Assembly (NCBI GenBank): GCA_047722305.1 | Contig: JBDNYM010000032.1 | Location: forward strand, 1 to 26,223 | Direction: 5' to 3' | DNA from: JAKVJE01 sp047722305 | GTDB lineage: Bacteria > Actinomycetota > Actinomycetes > Actinomycetales > Microbacteriaceae | Length of the DNA: 26,223 bases | Shown here: piece after piece, positions 15,109-23,537 of the stretch | Numbering within the stretch: the first letter of the stretch is position 1 | How the letters are laid out: each line of letters opens with the position of its first letter | The notes under the pieces: generated by a model | Told to the model about the DNA's origin: nothing | The model's database searches: none | The model's input: only the letters and a program-made list of their open reading frames with translations | Made by a program: the position numbers and the translations under genes

Positions 15109-15924
15109 CTACAGCACCTTCGACAGGAACTCCCGCGTCCGTTCCTCGCGCGGATTGCCGATGACCTGCTCGGGCGTCCCCTGCTCCTGGATGATGCCCT
15201 GGTCCATGAACAGCACGCGGTCGGAGATGTTGCGGGCGAAGCCGATCTCGTGGGTGACGATCAGCATGGTCATCCCGCTCTCGGCCAGGTCGCGGATGAC
15301 GCGCAGCACGTCGCCCACCAGTTCGGGGTCGAGGGCGCTGGTCGGCTCGTCGAACAGCATGAGTTCAGGGTGCAGGGCCAGTGCGCGCGCGATGGCGACG
15401 CGCTGCTGCTGCCCGCCGGAGAGCTGCGCCGGGTACGACGACGCCTTCTCGGACAGCCCGACTCGATCGAGCAGCTCCAGCGCCTCGCGCCGCAGCTCGG
15501 GGCCCTTGCGGTGCTGGGTGAGCTTCGGGGACAGCTCGACGTTGTCGAGCACGGTCATGTGCGGGAACAGGTTGAAGCGCTGGAACACCATCCCGATGGA
15601 GCGCCGCTGCTGGGCGATCTCCTCGTCGGTCAGGTCGCACAGCCGCCCCTGGGCGTCGGTGCGGTATCCCATCCGCTGCCCGCCCACGTAGATCTCGCCG
15701 GCCTCGACCCGCTCCAGCAGGTTGATGGAGCGCAGGATGGTCGACTTGCCGGAGCCCGACGGCCCGATCAGGGTGACGACCTGGCCGCGCTGCACCACCA
15801 GGTCGATGCCCTTGAGCACGTGGTTCTCGCCGAAGAACTTGTGCACGCCCTTGAGCTCGACCATGGGCGCGGCCTGTGTGGTCGGCGTGCTCGCGGCGGC
15901 CGCGACCGGTGCCTGGGTGCTCAT
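15109..15924 (-). CDS. Polar amino acid ABC transporter ATPase (GlnQ/HisP-like)
   Basis: This 271-residue ATPase of the polar amino acid uptake family has Walker A GPSGSGKST, the diagnostic LRSINLLERVEAGEI, VFQRFNLFPHMTVLDNV, signature LSGGQQQR, Walker B LMLFDEPTSALDPE and VTHEIGFAR. An N-terminal extension of ~20 residues (Ala/Thr/Pro-rich) precedes the domain; the internal Met in APMVEL is an alternative start. The ATG at 15924 overlaps the permease stop (ATGA). It is the last gene of the binding protein, peptidase, permease, ATPase operon and converges with the kinase-like gene at a 35-nt gap. Confidence 0.93.
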   Translation of the reverse strand: MSTQAPVAAAASTPTTQAAPMVELKGVHKFFGENHVLKGIDLVVQRGQVVTLIGPSGSGKSTILRSINLLERVEAGEIYVGGQRMGYRTDAQGRLCDLTDEEIAQQRRSIGMVFQRFNLFPHMTVLDNVELSPKLTQHRKGPELRREALELLDRVGLSEKASSYPAQLSGGQQQRVAIARALALHPELMLFDEPTSALDPELVGDVLRVIRDLAESGMTMLIVTHEIGFARNISDRVLFMDQGIIQEQGTPEQVIGNPREERTREFLSKVL

Positions 15925-16787
15925 ACCGCCACCCCCTTCCCGAATCGCTTCTCCAAGAAGTACTGCCCCACCATCAGGATGGACGTGATCAGCAGATACC
16001 AGATCGCCGCCACCAGCAGCAGCGGGATGGGCAGGTACAGCCGGTTCGCGATCGAGTTGGTGACGTAGGTGATCTCCATGGTGAACGGCACGGCCAGCAC
16101 CAGGGAGGTGGTCTTCAGCATCCCGATGGCCTCGTTGCCGGTCGGCGGGATGATGACCCGCATCGCCTGCGGCAGCACGATGCGCCACATGGCCGAGCGC
16201 CGGGGCAGCCCGAGCGCATCCGCGGCCTCGACCTGACCGACCGGGATGGACTGGAAGCCGGCCCGGAAGATCTCGGCCAGGTAGGCGGACTCGTTGAGCC
16301 CCAGACCGAGGATGGCGGCCACGGCGGCGTTGTAGAACTGCTGGGTGTCGAGCGACAGGAACGTGGGGCCGCCGAACGGCAGCCCCAGGGTGAACTTCGG
16401 GTACAGCACCGCGAACAGCCCCCAGAACAGCAGCTGGGTGTACACGGGCGTGCCGCGGAAGAACCAGATCCACACGTTGGCGACGGCCGAGTTCACCGGG
16501 TTGCGCGATTCGCGCATCAGCGAGAGCACGACGGCGAGCAGGATGCCCAGCAGCATCGAGATGACGGTGAGGATGAGCGTCCAGACGAGGCTCTGCATGA
16601 TGCGCACATCGAACAGGTACTTGCCGACCACGTCCCAGTGGTAGTTGCCGTTGGTGCGCAGCCCGTCGATGAGGCATACGGCCAGGTAGAGCAGGATGAT
16701 GGCAGCCACGATCCGCCCCACTCGGCGCACCGGCCTGGCTTTGATGAAGTCGATGCCGTCTGCTGACTGCGTCTTGTGCCGTGCCAC
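15921..16787 (-). CDS. Polar amino acid ABC transporter permease (HisM/GlnP-like)
   Basis: This 288-residue membrane subunit carries the HisMQ-type signature WFFRGTPVYTQLLFW, AYLAEIFRAGFQSIPVGQVEAADALGLPRR and WRIVLPQAMRVIIPPTGNE. About five to six hydrophobic segments follow a basic cytoplasmic N-terminus. It is the only permease in the operon, so the transporter is probably a homodimer in the membrane. It starts with GTG at 16787, 31 nt after the peptidase stop, with only a GGGG-type ribosome binding site. Confidence 0.92.
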   Translation of the reverse strand: MARHKTQSADGIDFIKARPVRRVGRIVAAIILLYLAVCLIDGLRTNGNYHWDVVGKYLFDVRIMQSLVWTLILTVISMLLGILLAVVLSLMRESRNPVNSAVANVWIWFFRGTPVYTQLLFWGLFAVLYPKFTLGLPFGGPTFLSLDTQQFYNAAVAAILGLGLNESAYLAEIFRAGFQSIPVGQVEAADALGLPRRSAMWRIVLPQAMRVIIPPTGNEAIGMLKTTSLVLAVPFTMEITYVTNSIANRLYLPIPLLLVAAIWYLLITSILMVGQYFLEKRFGKGVAV

Positions 16788-16818
16788 GGGTTCCCCGCTC
16801 TCTCTGCCGCTATCGCCG

Positions 16819-18090
16819 TTACCGCAGACCGGCCAGTCCGAGGACGGTCAGGAACACGCCCTGCGGCCCCAGATGGCTATGGGCCGGATCGTAGTACTCC
16901 TCGGTCGAATGCTCGTTCGCGCCCTCGCCGCCGCCGCCGAGGCAGATGGCCGGCCGGCCGGCGCTGAGCATGATGTTCGCGTCGGTGGTGACCGAGATCC
17001 CGGTGCGCACGTCCAGGCCCAGCGCCGCGAAGGCGGCCGCGGCCGTCGCCACCAGCGGGTCGTCGTCGGGGATGCTCCCGCCGGGGATGTCGCAGGTCTG
17101 GCGGATGTCCACCGCGATCTCGCCGGCGCTGGTGTCGGCACGCGCGTTCTCGGCGGCCACCGCCTGCGCGATCGCGGCGCGCATCTGGCCGGCGAGGGTG
17201 TCGAGGGCGGCGGAATCGTTCGAACGCAGGTCGATCTCGATCGTCGCATCGTAGGCGATGGATGTCTCGGTCACCCCGCCGCGCATGGCCCCGACGTTGC
17301 GGATGGTCTTGGGGTCGGCGGGCACCTCGATGTCGGCGATCGCCACGACGGCGCGCGCCGCCGCATGGACGGCGCTGACCCGCCCGGCGTCGCCGAACGC
17401 GTGGCCGCCCGGGCCGGTGAACCGCGCCACGTAGCTCTTGCAGGCCGTGCCGGCGGACACGATCCGGGCCGGGTCCGCCCCATCCACCGTGATGAACTGG
17501 CGGAACTCGTCGCCGTAGTCCTCGAGCAGGAACTGGGACCCGCCCAGATTGCCCTTGCCCTCCTCGCGCACATTGGCGCCGATCAGCACGCCGGTGCGCA
17601 GTCGGTCCTCGACCCGCGCCAGGCTCTGGGCGGTCGAGAGCACCGCGGCGAGCCCGCGGTCGTCGTCCACGATGCCGGCGCCGTGGTAGATGCCGCCGGT
17701 GTCGCGGTGCACGGACACGTCGGTGTCCGCATCGAACACGGTGTCGAGGTGGGCGGTGAGCAGCACGCCGGGGGTGCGCGGCCCGAGGTGTCCCAGCACG
17801 TTGCCGTGCGGGTCGATCGCCACATCGTGCACGCCGCGCTCGGCCAGCAGCTCGGCGAAGCGCCGCGCCCGGCGCCCCTCGGCGAACGTCGGCGACGGGA
17901 TCTCGGTCAACTCGACCTGCACGGCGATCGTGTCAGACTCGCGCTCGCGGATGGCGGCCACCTCGGCGGCCACCTGGGAGTCGGCGAGCAGAGCGGCCAC
18001 TGCATCCTGGGATGCCGTCCGGGCTGCGGTCGGGGTCGAGGATGCCGGCGCGGCCTGCGGCGCGGACATGGATGCGGGCACCGCCGTCAT
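16819..18090 (-). CDS. M20-family metallopeptidase
   Basis: This 423-residue dizinc hydrolase of the M20/ArgE/DapE/peptidase T-like family shows HLD (His114, Asp116), GIVDDDRG (bridging Asp region), REE (Glu176-Glu177, base and ligand), the dimerisation-domain motif GPGGHAFG, and the C-terminal ligand His in NEHSTEEYYD. The first ~30 residues are Ala/Ser/Thr-rich and probably disordered; no signal peptide is visible, so it is cytoplasmic. The ATG at 18090 overlaps the binding-protein stop (ATGA) and has GGAGG 7 nt upstream. Being embedded between transporter genes implies that it cleaves what they import, for example a dipeptide or N-acyl or N-carbamoyl amino acid. Confidence 0.88.
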   Translation of the reverse strand: MTAVPASMSAPQAAPASSTPTAARTASQDAVAALLADSQVAAEVAAIRERESDTIAVQVELTEIPSPTFAEGRRARRFAELLAERGVHDVAIDPHGNVLGHLGPRTPGVLLTAHLDTVFDADTDVSVHRDTGGIYHGAGIVDDDRGLAAVLSTAQSLARVEDRLRTGVLIGANVREEGKGNLGGSQFLLEDYGDEFRQFITVDGADPARIVSAGTACKSYVARFTGPGGHAFGDAGRVSAVHAAARAVVAIADIEVPADPKTIRNVGAMRGGVTETSIAYDATIEIDLRSNDSAALDTLAGQMRAAIAQAVAAENARADTSAGEIAVDIRQTCDIPGGSIPDDDPLVATAAAAFAALGLDVRTGISVTTDANIMLSAGRPAICLGGGGEGANEHSTEEYYDPAHSHLGPQGVFLTVLGLAGLR

Positions 18091-19019
18091 GAAGCCGCCT
18101 CCGGGTTCAGGGCCGCCGTATCGATCATGTTCGCCTTGGCGCCCCAGGCCTGGAAGATCTTCGCGTAGGTGCCGTCTTTGATGAGGCTGTTGACGGTGTC
18201 GGTGACGAGCTGGGCGAGCGCGGTGTCAGACTTCGCCACCGCGATGCCGTAGTCGCCGCGCGCATACGAGTCGCTGATGACCTGCAGGGCTCCGTTCGAC
18301 TGCTCCGCCGCGTAGCTCATCTGCACCTGGTCGGACATCACCCCGTCGGCCGCACCGGTGGTCAGCCGGGTGATCGCCTCGTCCGTGGTGTTCAGGGGCA
18401 CCACTTGCACCTTGGATTTGCCAGCCGCGGTGCACTTGGGATCAAACAGCGAGGTCATGTCATCCTGCTGCGTGGTGCCCGTCTGCACCGCGATCTTCTT
18501 GCCGCACAGGTTGTCGAGGGTGAGCTTCTCCGGGTTGCCCTTCTTCACCAGCAGAGAAGACCCGCCGTTGAGGTACGACACCATGTTCACCGACTTCAGG
18601 CGTTCGTCGGTGATGCTGAACCCGGACAGGCCCAGATCGTACTTGCTGCCCAGGGCGGGGAGGATGCTGTCGAAGTTGGCGGTCTCGACCTCGGTCTTCA
18701 GCCCCAGCTTCAGGCCGATCGCCTTCGCCAGGTCGACGTCGTAGCCGGTCGCCTTGCCGCCCGAGGTGATGAACTCGGCCGGGGCGTAGGTGGTGTCGGA
18801 TCCGACCGTGAGGGTGCCGCGGTCACGGATCTCCTGCGGCACGCGGGCCGCGAGGGATGCATCCTTGGCTACCCCGGACAGCGAGACGGAGGGCACTGAC
18901 TTCGACGAGCCGCCTGAGCTGCTCGCCCCCTCGGTGTTGCTGCAGCCCGCCAGCGCAAGCGCGCTGGCCAGCGCCACCGCGATCGCTGCGCTGCAGATCA
19001 TGGCACGACGCATGTTCAT
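18087..19019 (-). CDS. Family 3 (polar amino acid-type) substrate-binding lipoprotein
   Basis: This 310-residue lipoprotein has a signal peptide ending in lipobox LAGC, a Ser/Gly-rich linker, then the SBP_bac_3 domain: GTLTVGSDTTYAPAEFI, GYDVDLAKAIGLKLGLKTEVE, FDSILPALGSKYDLGLSGFSIT and LCGKKIAVQTGTTQQDD. The pattern fits amino acids or small derivatives. The usual Arg after the GxS/GMS stretch is not obvious, so an unusual ligand is possible. The ATG at 19019 has GGAGG 5 nt upstream. It is the first gene of a four-gene leftward operon and shares a 296-nt upstream space with purB. Confidence 0.92.
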   Translation of the reverse strand: MNMRRAMICSAAIAVALASALALAGCSNTEGASSSGGSSKSVPSVSLSGVAKDASLAARVPQEIRDRGTLTVGSDTTYAPAEFITSGGKATGYDVDLAKAIGLKLGLKTEVETANFDSILPALGSKYDLGLSGFSITDERLKSVNMVSYLNGGSSLLVKKGNPEKLTLDNLCGKKIAVQTGTTQQDDMTSLFDPKCTAAGKSKVQVVPLNTTDEAITRLTTGAADGVMSDQVQMSYAAEQSNGALQVISDSYARGDYGIAVAKSDTALAQLVTDTVNSLIKDGTYAKIFQAWGAKANMIDTAALNPEAAS

Positions 19020-19253
19020 CTTCTCCTCCGGCCGGCTCTGCAGCCCTCAGGCACGACTCGCCCCGGACTAAGACCCGGCCGGAGCGACCGTACTTCTCTG
19101 TGATTTCGCCAATGTTACGCAGGACTGCGCCTCTGGCGCTCCCAAGCGGATCCGATCCGATCCAGGCCGGGATCTTCAGGAAAAACACCGAGAGCGGAGG
19201 ACAGGGCCGGCAGGACGCCGAGGCGGGCCGGAGGACGGGGGGAAGGACAGCGG

Positions 19254-19282
19254 GATGACGCGCCGCAGGGCCGCCGTAGACT
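19254..19282 (+). promoter_or_regulatory. purB promoter
   Basis: GATGAC (19254-19259) and TAGACT (19277-19282) lie 17 nt apart on the plus strand, with TAGACT ending 33 nt before the purB GTG. Spacing and -10 sequence fit a housekeeping sigma factor of actinobacteria. The rest of the 19020-19315 space holds the upstream region of the leftward transporter operon, including three tandem GATCC at 19149-19163. Confidence 0.45.
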
Positions 19283-19315
19283 CGGAGCACGTCCCAACGC
19301 AGACATCGGAGCACC

Positions 19316-20731
19316 GTGACCACCTTCCCCTCGCAGCCCATCAGCCCCCTCGACGGCCGCTACGCCGCCGACGTCGCCCCCCTCGCGCCGTTCCTCTCCG
19401 AGGCCGGCCTCAACCGGGCCCGGCTGCGCGTCGAGGTCGAATGGCTGATCTGGCTCACCGACCACAGGCTGTTCGGCACCGTCCCCATCCCCGCCGCCGG
19501 GCAGGCCGGGCTGCGAGCGCTGGTCGACGACTTCGATGCGGACACGGTGCGCGAGATGGCCGAGATCGAGGCCGTCACCAAGCACGACGTGAAGAGCGTC
19601 GAGCTGTATGTCCGCCACCACCTCGACGCGCTCGGGCTCGGCGACCGAGCCGAGCTCGTCCACGTGTGCTGCACGTCCGAAGACATCAACAATCTGGCCT
19701 ACGCGCTGACCGTGCGCGACGCGGTGCGCGAGGTGTGGACGCCCCGCGCCCGCACCCTCATCGACGAGCTCGCCGGGATGGCCGAGCGCTACGCCGACGC
19801 CCCCATGCTCGCCCACACCCACGGGCAGCCCGCCACTCCCACCACCATGGGCAAAGAGCTGGCCGTGTTCGTGCGCCGGGCCCGGCGGCAGCTGGGGCGG
19901 GCGGAGGCCCAGGAGTACCTGGGCAAGTTCAACGGGGCGACCGGCACGTTCGCGGCCCACCTCATCGCCGACCCCGACGCCGACTGGCCGGCCGTCAGCC
20001 GCGGATTCGTCGAGCACCTGGGGTTGACCTGGAACCCGCTCACTACCCAGATCGAGTCGCACGACTGGCAGGCCGAGCTGTACAACACGGTCGGGCACTT
20101 CAACGGCATCCTCATCGACCTGTGCACCGACATGTGGACGTACATCTCGATGGGCTACTTCCACCAGGTGCCGGTCGCCGGCGAGGTGGGGTCGTCCACC
20201 ATGCCGCACAAGGTCAACCCCATCCGCTTCGAGAACGCCGAGGCGAACTTCACGCTCAGCAACTCGTTGCTGCGCACCCTGTCGGAGCACCTGGTCACCA
20301 GCCGGATGCAGCGCGACCTCACCGACTCCACCACCCAGCGCAACATCGGCGTCGCGTTCGGGCACTCGCTGCTGGCGTTGGACAACGTCCACCGCGGACT
20401 CGCCGTCGTCACCCTGGTGCCGGAGGCACTGGCCGCAGACCTCGACCGCAACTGGGAGGTGCTCGCCGAGGCCATCCAGACCGTCATCCGCGTCGAAGTC
20501 GCCGCCGGGCGCTCGCACATCACCGACCCCTACACCGTGCTCAAGCAGTTCACCCGCGGCCGAGCCGTCGGCGCCGCCGAGCTGGAGGAGTTCGTGCGCG
20601 GACTCGACATCGGCGACGCGGCACGCGCCCGCCTGCTCGCCCTCCGCCCGGAGACGTACACGGGGCTCGCGGCGGCGCTGGTGCGGTACGCGGGCGACGC
20701 GGGCGCACCCGGTTCGGCGCGCGGCGAGTAG
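19316..20731 (+). CDS. purB: Adenylosuccinate lyase
   Basis: This 471-residue enzyme of the fumarase/aspartase superfamily releases fumarate from SAICAR and from adenylosuccinate in purine synthesis. The family signature GSSTMPHKVNP is intact. Other landmarks are the N-terminal ISPLDGRYAADVAPLAPFLSEAGL, TSEDINN, the catalytic-His region HTHGQPATPTTMGKE, and ESHDWQAELYNTVGHFNGI. It starts with GTG at 19316, with GGAG 4 nt upstream. It is encoded alone, diverges from the transporter operon, and its 3' side faces a long palindromic repeat. Length and motifs match the E. coli-type subgroup. Confidence 0.97.
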   Translation: MTTFPSQPISPLDGRYAADVAPLAPFLSEAGLNRARLRVEVEWLIWLTDHRLFGTVPIPAAGQAGLRALVDDFDADTVREMAEIEAVTKHDVKSVELYVRHHLDALGLGDRAELVHVCCTSEDINNLAYALTVRDAVREVWTPRARTLIDELAGMAERYADAPMLAHTHGQPATPTTMGKELAVFVRRARRQLGRAEAQEYLGKFNGATGTFAAHLIADPDADWPAVSRGFVEHLGLTWNPLTTQIESHDWQAELYNTVGHFNGILIDLCTDMWTYISMGYFHQVPVAGEVGSSTMPHKVNPIRFENAEANFTLSNSLLRTLSEHLVTSRMQRDLTDSTTQRNIGVAFGHSLLALDNVHRGLAVVTLVPEALAADLDRNWEVLAEAIQTVIRVEVAAGRSHITDPYTVLKQFTRGRAVGAAELEEFVRGLDIGDAARARLLALRPETYTGLAAALVRYAGDAGAPGSARGE

Positions 20732-20803
20732 CGCGCTCGACGCCGGGCAGAGCGCCAGGCACCGGGTAGCACGGGGCCCACGCTGCACATCCGCCCCCCC
20801 AAC

Positions 20804-20869
20804 TCAGGCGATCCGCCCAACTCAGGCATCCCGGGCTCACCTCTTGCCTGAGGTGGGCGGATCGCCTGA
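20804..20869. repeat. Long intergenic palindrome, CAGGC-module family, copy 1
   Basis: Arms of 25 nt at 20804-20828 and 20845-20869 match at 24 positions as an inverted repeat, with a 16-nt loop. Each arm starts TCAGGCGAT and ends TCAGGC. It lies between the converging 3' ends of purB and the DUF559 gene, so it can fold in both transcripts and may serve as a two-way terminator. Related copies lie at 21859-21940 and 26000-26072. Confidence 0.85.
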
Positions 20870-20921
20870 ACTCGGGCGGCACTCGTAGCGTGGAGACCCG
20901 CGCACACAGCACCGCACCCAG

Positions 20922-21707
20922 TCACCGCGTTACGAGTGCCTCCACAGCCTGCCTGACCGCCCCGAAGTCGCCGAGCACCTGCTGATAGGAGAAGTGCAGC
21001 ACGACGAAGCCCCGAGCAACCAGCTAGGCATCGCGCCGCCGGTCGGCGTCGAAACGATCGGGACCATGATGCGCATAGCCATCGAGTTCAACGCACACGC
21101 GCCCGACGAGAAGATCAACCCGGTACCGGCCGATACGCGCCTGCGGCTGGGGAGAGAATGCGGCTAGCCCCAGGCGGGCGATCGATTCCAGCCCCGATTC
21201 CGCCCGGGCATCCACCAGCCGGCTCAAGCGGCCGACCACCGCAGGATGCTGCCGGCAGAGTCGTTGCCACGCGCCGCCGGTCAGAATGCGCTGGTGCAGC
21301 ACCGAGTCGATGGACGCCACGGCGTCGACGGTGGGGAGACAGCCCGCGACCTGCCGCACGGCCTCGGCTACCGGAGAGTGCCACCCGGCCAGCGGCACCC
21401 CGCTCCAGTGCAGAACCCCGGTGGGCAGCCGCCGGCCGGAGTTCGAGTGCGGGACGTGGATGTGCAGCTCATCGGTGGTGCTCCACGCCCCGAGCGCGGC
21501 AAGCGCGGAGACGCATCCCAGCCCGCAGCCGGTGCCCAGGACGGGGATGGCCGGGTGCGCGTCCCTGCTCGCAAACCATCCGCGGGCCACCCTCGCGACC
21601 TCGCCCGCCTGCACTGCCCGGTCGAGTTCCCGGCGAGAGACATGGCGGAAGATCTCGCTGCGCCGGGCCAGGCCCCCGCATGCCTCGACCGCCATCCTCG
21701 TGTCCAT
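20922..21707 (-). pseudogene. AbiEi/DUF559-type (Vsr-like nuclease fold) protein with internal amber codon
   Basis: Read from the ATG at 21707, the N-terminus is an AbiEi_4-like winged helix (GGLARRSEIFRHVSRRELDRAVQAGEVARVARGWFAS). The C-terminus is a DUF559/Vsr-type domain (IGRYRVDLLVGRVCVELDGYAHHG, then RFDADRRRDA). A TAG at 21024-21026 then stops the frame at codon 228. The same frame continues after it as LVARGFVVLHFSYQQVLGDF to a TGA at 20922, which is the normal end of this domain. A single base change, for example at a Trp or Gln codon, would explain it, so this is a recent pseudogene or a sequencing error. Such proteins are common, scattered genes in actinobacteria; their function is unclear. 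The start is uncertain, with no good ribosome binding site. Confidence 0.75.
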
Positions 21708-21858
21708 TGCAACAGGATGGACGACTGCCGCCGCCGGCGCGCACCCTCCGAGGACGCCTGCTGAGCGGATAGACGAGGTTCCGCCCTGTGGAAAACTCGC
21801 GCTACCAGGGCGCTGAGGCGGGCGCTGGCGCTGCCCCCCCCCGGCTCAGCCTCCTCGA

Positions 21859-21940
21859 CGCCGAATTCAGGCGATCAGTCGGATCCAGGCATCTGGAGCG
21901 CTGCATCCGCCTGAATCTGACGAATCGCCTGAGTTCGGCG
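21859..21940. repeat. Long intergenic palindrome, CAGGC-module family, copy 2
   Basis: Arms of 32 nt at 21859-21890 and 21909-21940 match at 27 positions as an inverted repeat around an 18-nt loop. The left arm again begins TCAGGCGAT and reaches CAGGC after the same total length (24 nt) as copy 1. It lies downstream of dnaB, where it could end that transcript. Its right edge runs into a 14-nt tandem duplication. Confidence 0.8.
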
Positions 21941-21958
21941 CAAGGAGTTCGGCGCAAG
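21931..21958. repeat. 14-nt tandem duplication
   Basis: GAGTTCGGCGCAAG occurs twice head to tail, starting inside the end of palindrome copy 2. It looks like a recent slippage event at the palindrome edge. Confidence 0.85.
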
Positions 21959-21995
21959 GAGAAGGCGCAGAGGGTGCTGGGCCACAGAGCGAGCG

Positions 21996-23378
21996 CTACT
22001 CTGGCGGCTCGTCGTCGAAGACGTGCGCCATGTTGTGGAAGCGCGACAGGTGCCCCTGGAAAGCGAGGTCGATGGTGCCGGTGGGGCCGTTGCGGTGCTT
22101 GGCGATGATCATCTGCGCCTCGCCGAGGTCGGCGCCGGGGTTGTAGCTCGACTCGCGGTGCAGCAGGATCACGACGTCCGCGTCCTGCTCCAGCGAGCCG
22201 GATTCGCGCAGATCGGACAAGGCCGGCTTCTTGTCCTGCCGCTGCTCGGGGCCGCGGTTCAGCTGCGACAGCGCGACCACGGGCACGTCGAGTTCTTTCG
22301 CGAGCAGCTTGAGCGACCGGGAGAACTCGCTGACCTCCTGCTGCCGCGACTCGACCTGGTGGCCGCTGGACATCAGCTGCAGGTAATCGATGACGATGAG
22401 CTTCAGCCCGAGCTGCTGCTTGAGCCGGCGGCACTTGGCGCGGATCTCGACCAGGGTGAGGTTCGGCGAATCGTCGATGTAGAGCGGAGCGTCGTTGATG
22501 CGCCCCCGAGTGGCGGCGATGTTGGTCCAGTCGGTGCTGTCGAGCATGCCGCGCCGCAGCGACTGCAGCTTGATGCCGCTCTCGGCCGACAGCAGGCGCA
22601 TCGCGATCTCGGTGCGCCCCATCTCGAGCGAGAAGATGATGGTGGGCAGCGAGCACGCGATGGCGGCGTTGCGCGAGAAGTCGAGCGCCAGCGTCGACTT
22701 GCCGAGGCCAGGACGGGCGGCGACGATGATGAGCTGCCCCGGGTGCAGTCCGTTGGTGAGCGCGTCGAGGTCGGTGAACCCGGTGGGAACGCCGGTCATC
22801 TCGCCGTCGACCCCGCGGGCGGCCTCGATCTCTTCGACGGCACGCTCGACCGCGTCTGACAGCGGCTTCACATCTTCACTCTGCTGCGGCGCGGTGACGG
22901 CGTACACCTCGGCCTGAGCCTGGTTGACCAGCGAGTCGACCTGGCCCTCGCTGGCGTAGCCGAGCTGCGCGATGTGGGTGCCCACCTCGACCAGGCGGCG
23001 CAGCATCGCCTTCTCTTGCACGATCTTGGCGTAGTACCCGGCGTTGGCGGCGGTCGGGACGATGCCGGTCAGCGTGTGCAGGTATTCGGCCCCGCCGGCG
23101 CGGGTCAGCGTGCCGGCCTTGGTCAGCGCGTCGGTGACGGCGATGACGTCGGTGGGCTCGCCCGCCGAGTAGAGCATGAGGATGGCGTCGAAGATGAGCT
23201 CGTGCTTGGGCAGGTAGAAGTCGCCCGCCTGCACCTCTTCGACGACCGCGGCCACCGCGTCTTTGTTGAGCAGCATGCCGCCAAGGACGGACTGCTCGCT
23301 GAGCAGGTCGTGCGGCGGCACCCGGTCGGCGGCGGCGCCTTCCCCCACGACGTCTCCGCCGATGCGCGCGATCGTCAT
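21996..23378 (-). CDS. dnaB: Replicative DNA helicase DnaB
   Basis: This 460-residue hexameric helicase unwinds DNA at the replication fork. The N-terminal primase-interacting domain reads PPHDLLSEQSVLGGMLLNKDA. The RecA-like domain has Walker A ARPGLGKST (Lys227), then FSLEMGRTEIAMRLLSAE, Walker B LIVIDYLQLM, and the SQLNRGPEQR and SDLRESGSLEQDAD motifs with the arginine finger region. No intein is inserted, unlike in some actinobacterial homologues. The ATG at 23378 has AGGAGG 6 nt upstream; the longer open frame is not needed. It lies downstream of, but separated by 700 nt from, the ribosomal protein operon, and has its own promoter at 23481-23509. Confidence 0.97.
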   Translation of the reverse strand: MTIARIGGDVVGEGAAADRVPPHDLLSEQSVLGGMLLNKDAVAAVVEEVQAGDFYLPKHELIFDAILMLYSAGEPTDVIAVTDALTKAGTLTRAGGAEYLHTLTGIVPTAANAGYYAKIVQEKAMLRRLVEVGTHIAQLGYASEGQVDSLVNQAQAEVYAVTAPQQSEDVKPLSDAVERAVEEIEAARGVDGEMTGVPTGFTDLDALTNGLHPGQLIIVAARPGLGKSTLALDFSRNAAIACSLPTIIFSLEMGRTEIAMRLLSAESGIKLQSLRRGMLDSTDWTNIAATRGRINDAPLYIDDSPNLTLVEIRAKCRRLKQQLGLKLIVIDYLQLMSSGHQVESRQQEVSEFSRSLKLLAKELDVPVVALSQLNRGPEQRQDKKPALSDLRESGSLEQDADVVILLHRESSYNPGADLGEAQMIIAKHRNGPTGTIDLAFQGHLSRFHNMAHVFDDEPPE

Positions 23379-23480
23379 GCTCCACCTCCTGGAATCCGAT
23401 TCGATCCTGACATGACCCACCGACATTTCCGGCCCTGGAACGCGGTGGCGACGGCATTCGACGGGGCGCAAGCTTCACAC

Positions 23481-23509
23481 ACATTAGGAACGGAACCGGC
23501 GCCGTCCAA
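23481..23509 (-). promoter_or_regulatory. dnaB promoter
   Basis: On the minus strand TTGGAC (23504-23509) and TAATGT (23481-23486) are exactly 17 nt apart, about 100 nt upstream of the dnaB ATG. The palindrome AAACCGGTTT (23508-23517) overlaps the -35 edge, and AACCGG recurs at 23494, 23509 and 23523, so a regulator may bind here. Confidence 0.55.
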
Positions 23510-23537
23510 ACCGGTTTTCCGCAACCGGAAATATCAC

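Noticed and set aside
19115..20788. 557-codon open frame antisense to purB
   Set aside because: purB has a complete signature on the plus strand; the antisense product has no recognisable motif.
20804..21940. CRISPR array or insertion sequence ends suggested by repeated CAGGC modules
   Set aside because: The repeats are inverted within each unit, only one unit occurs per space, there are no regular spacers, and there is no transposase between them.
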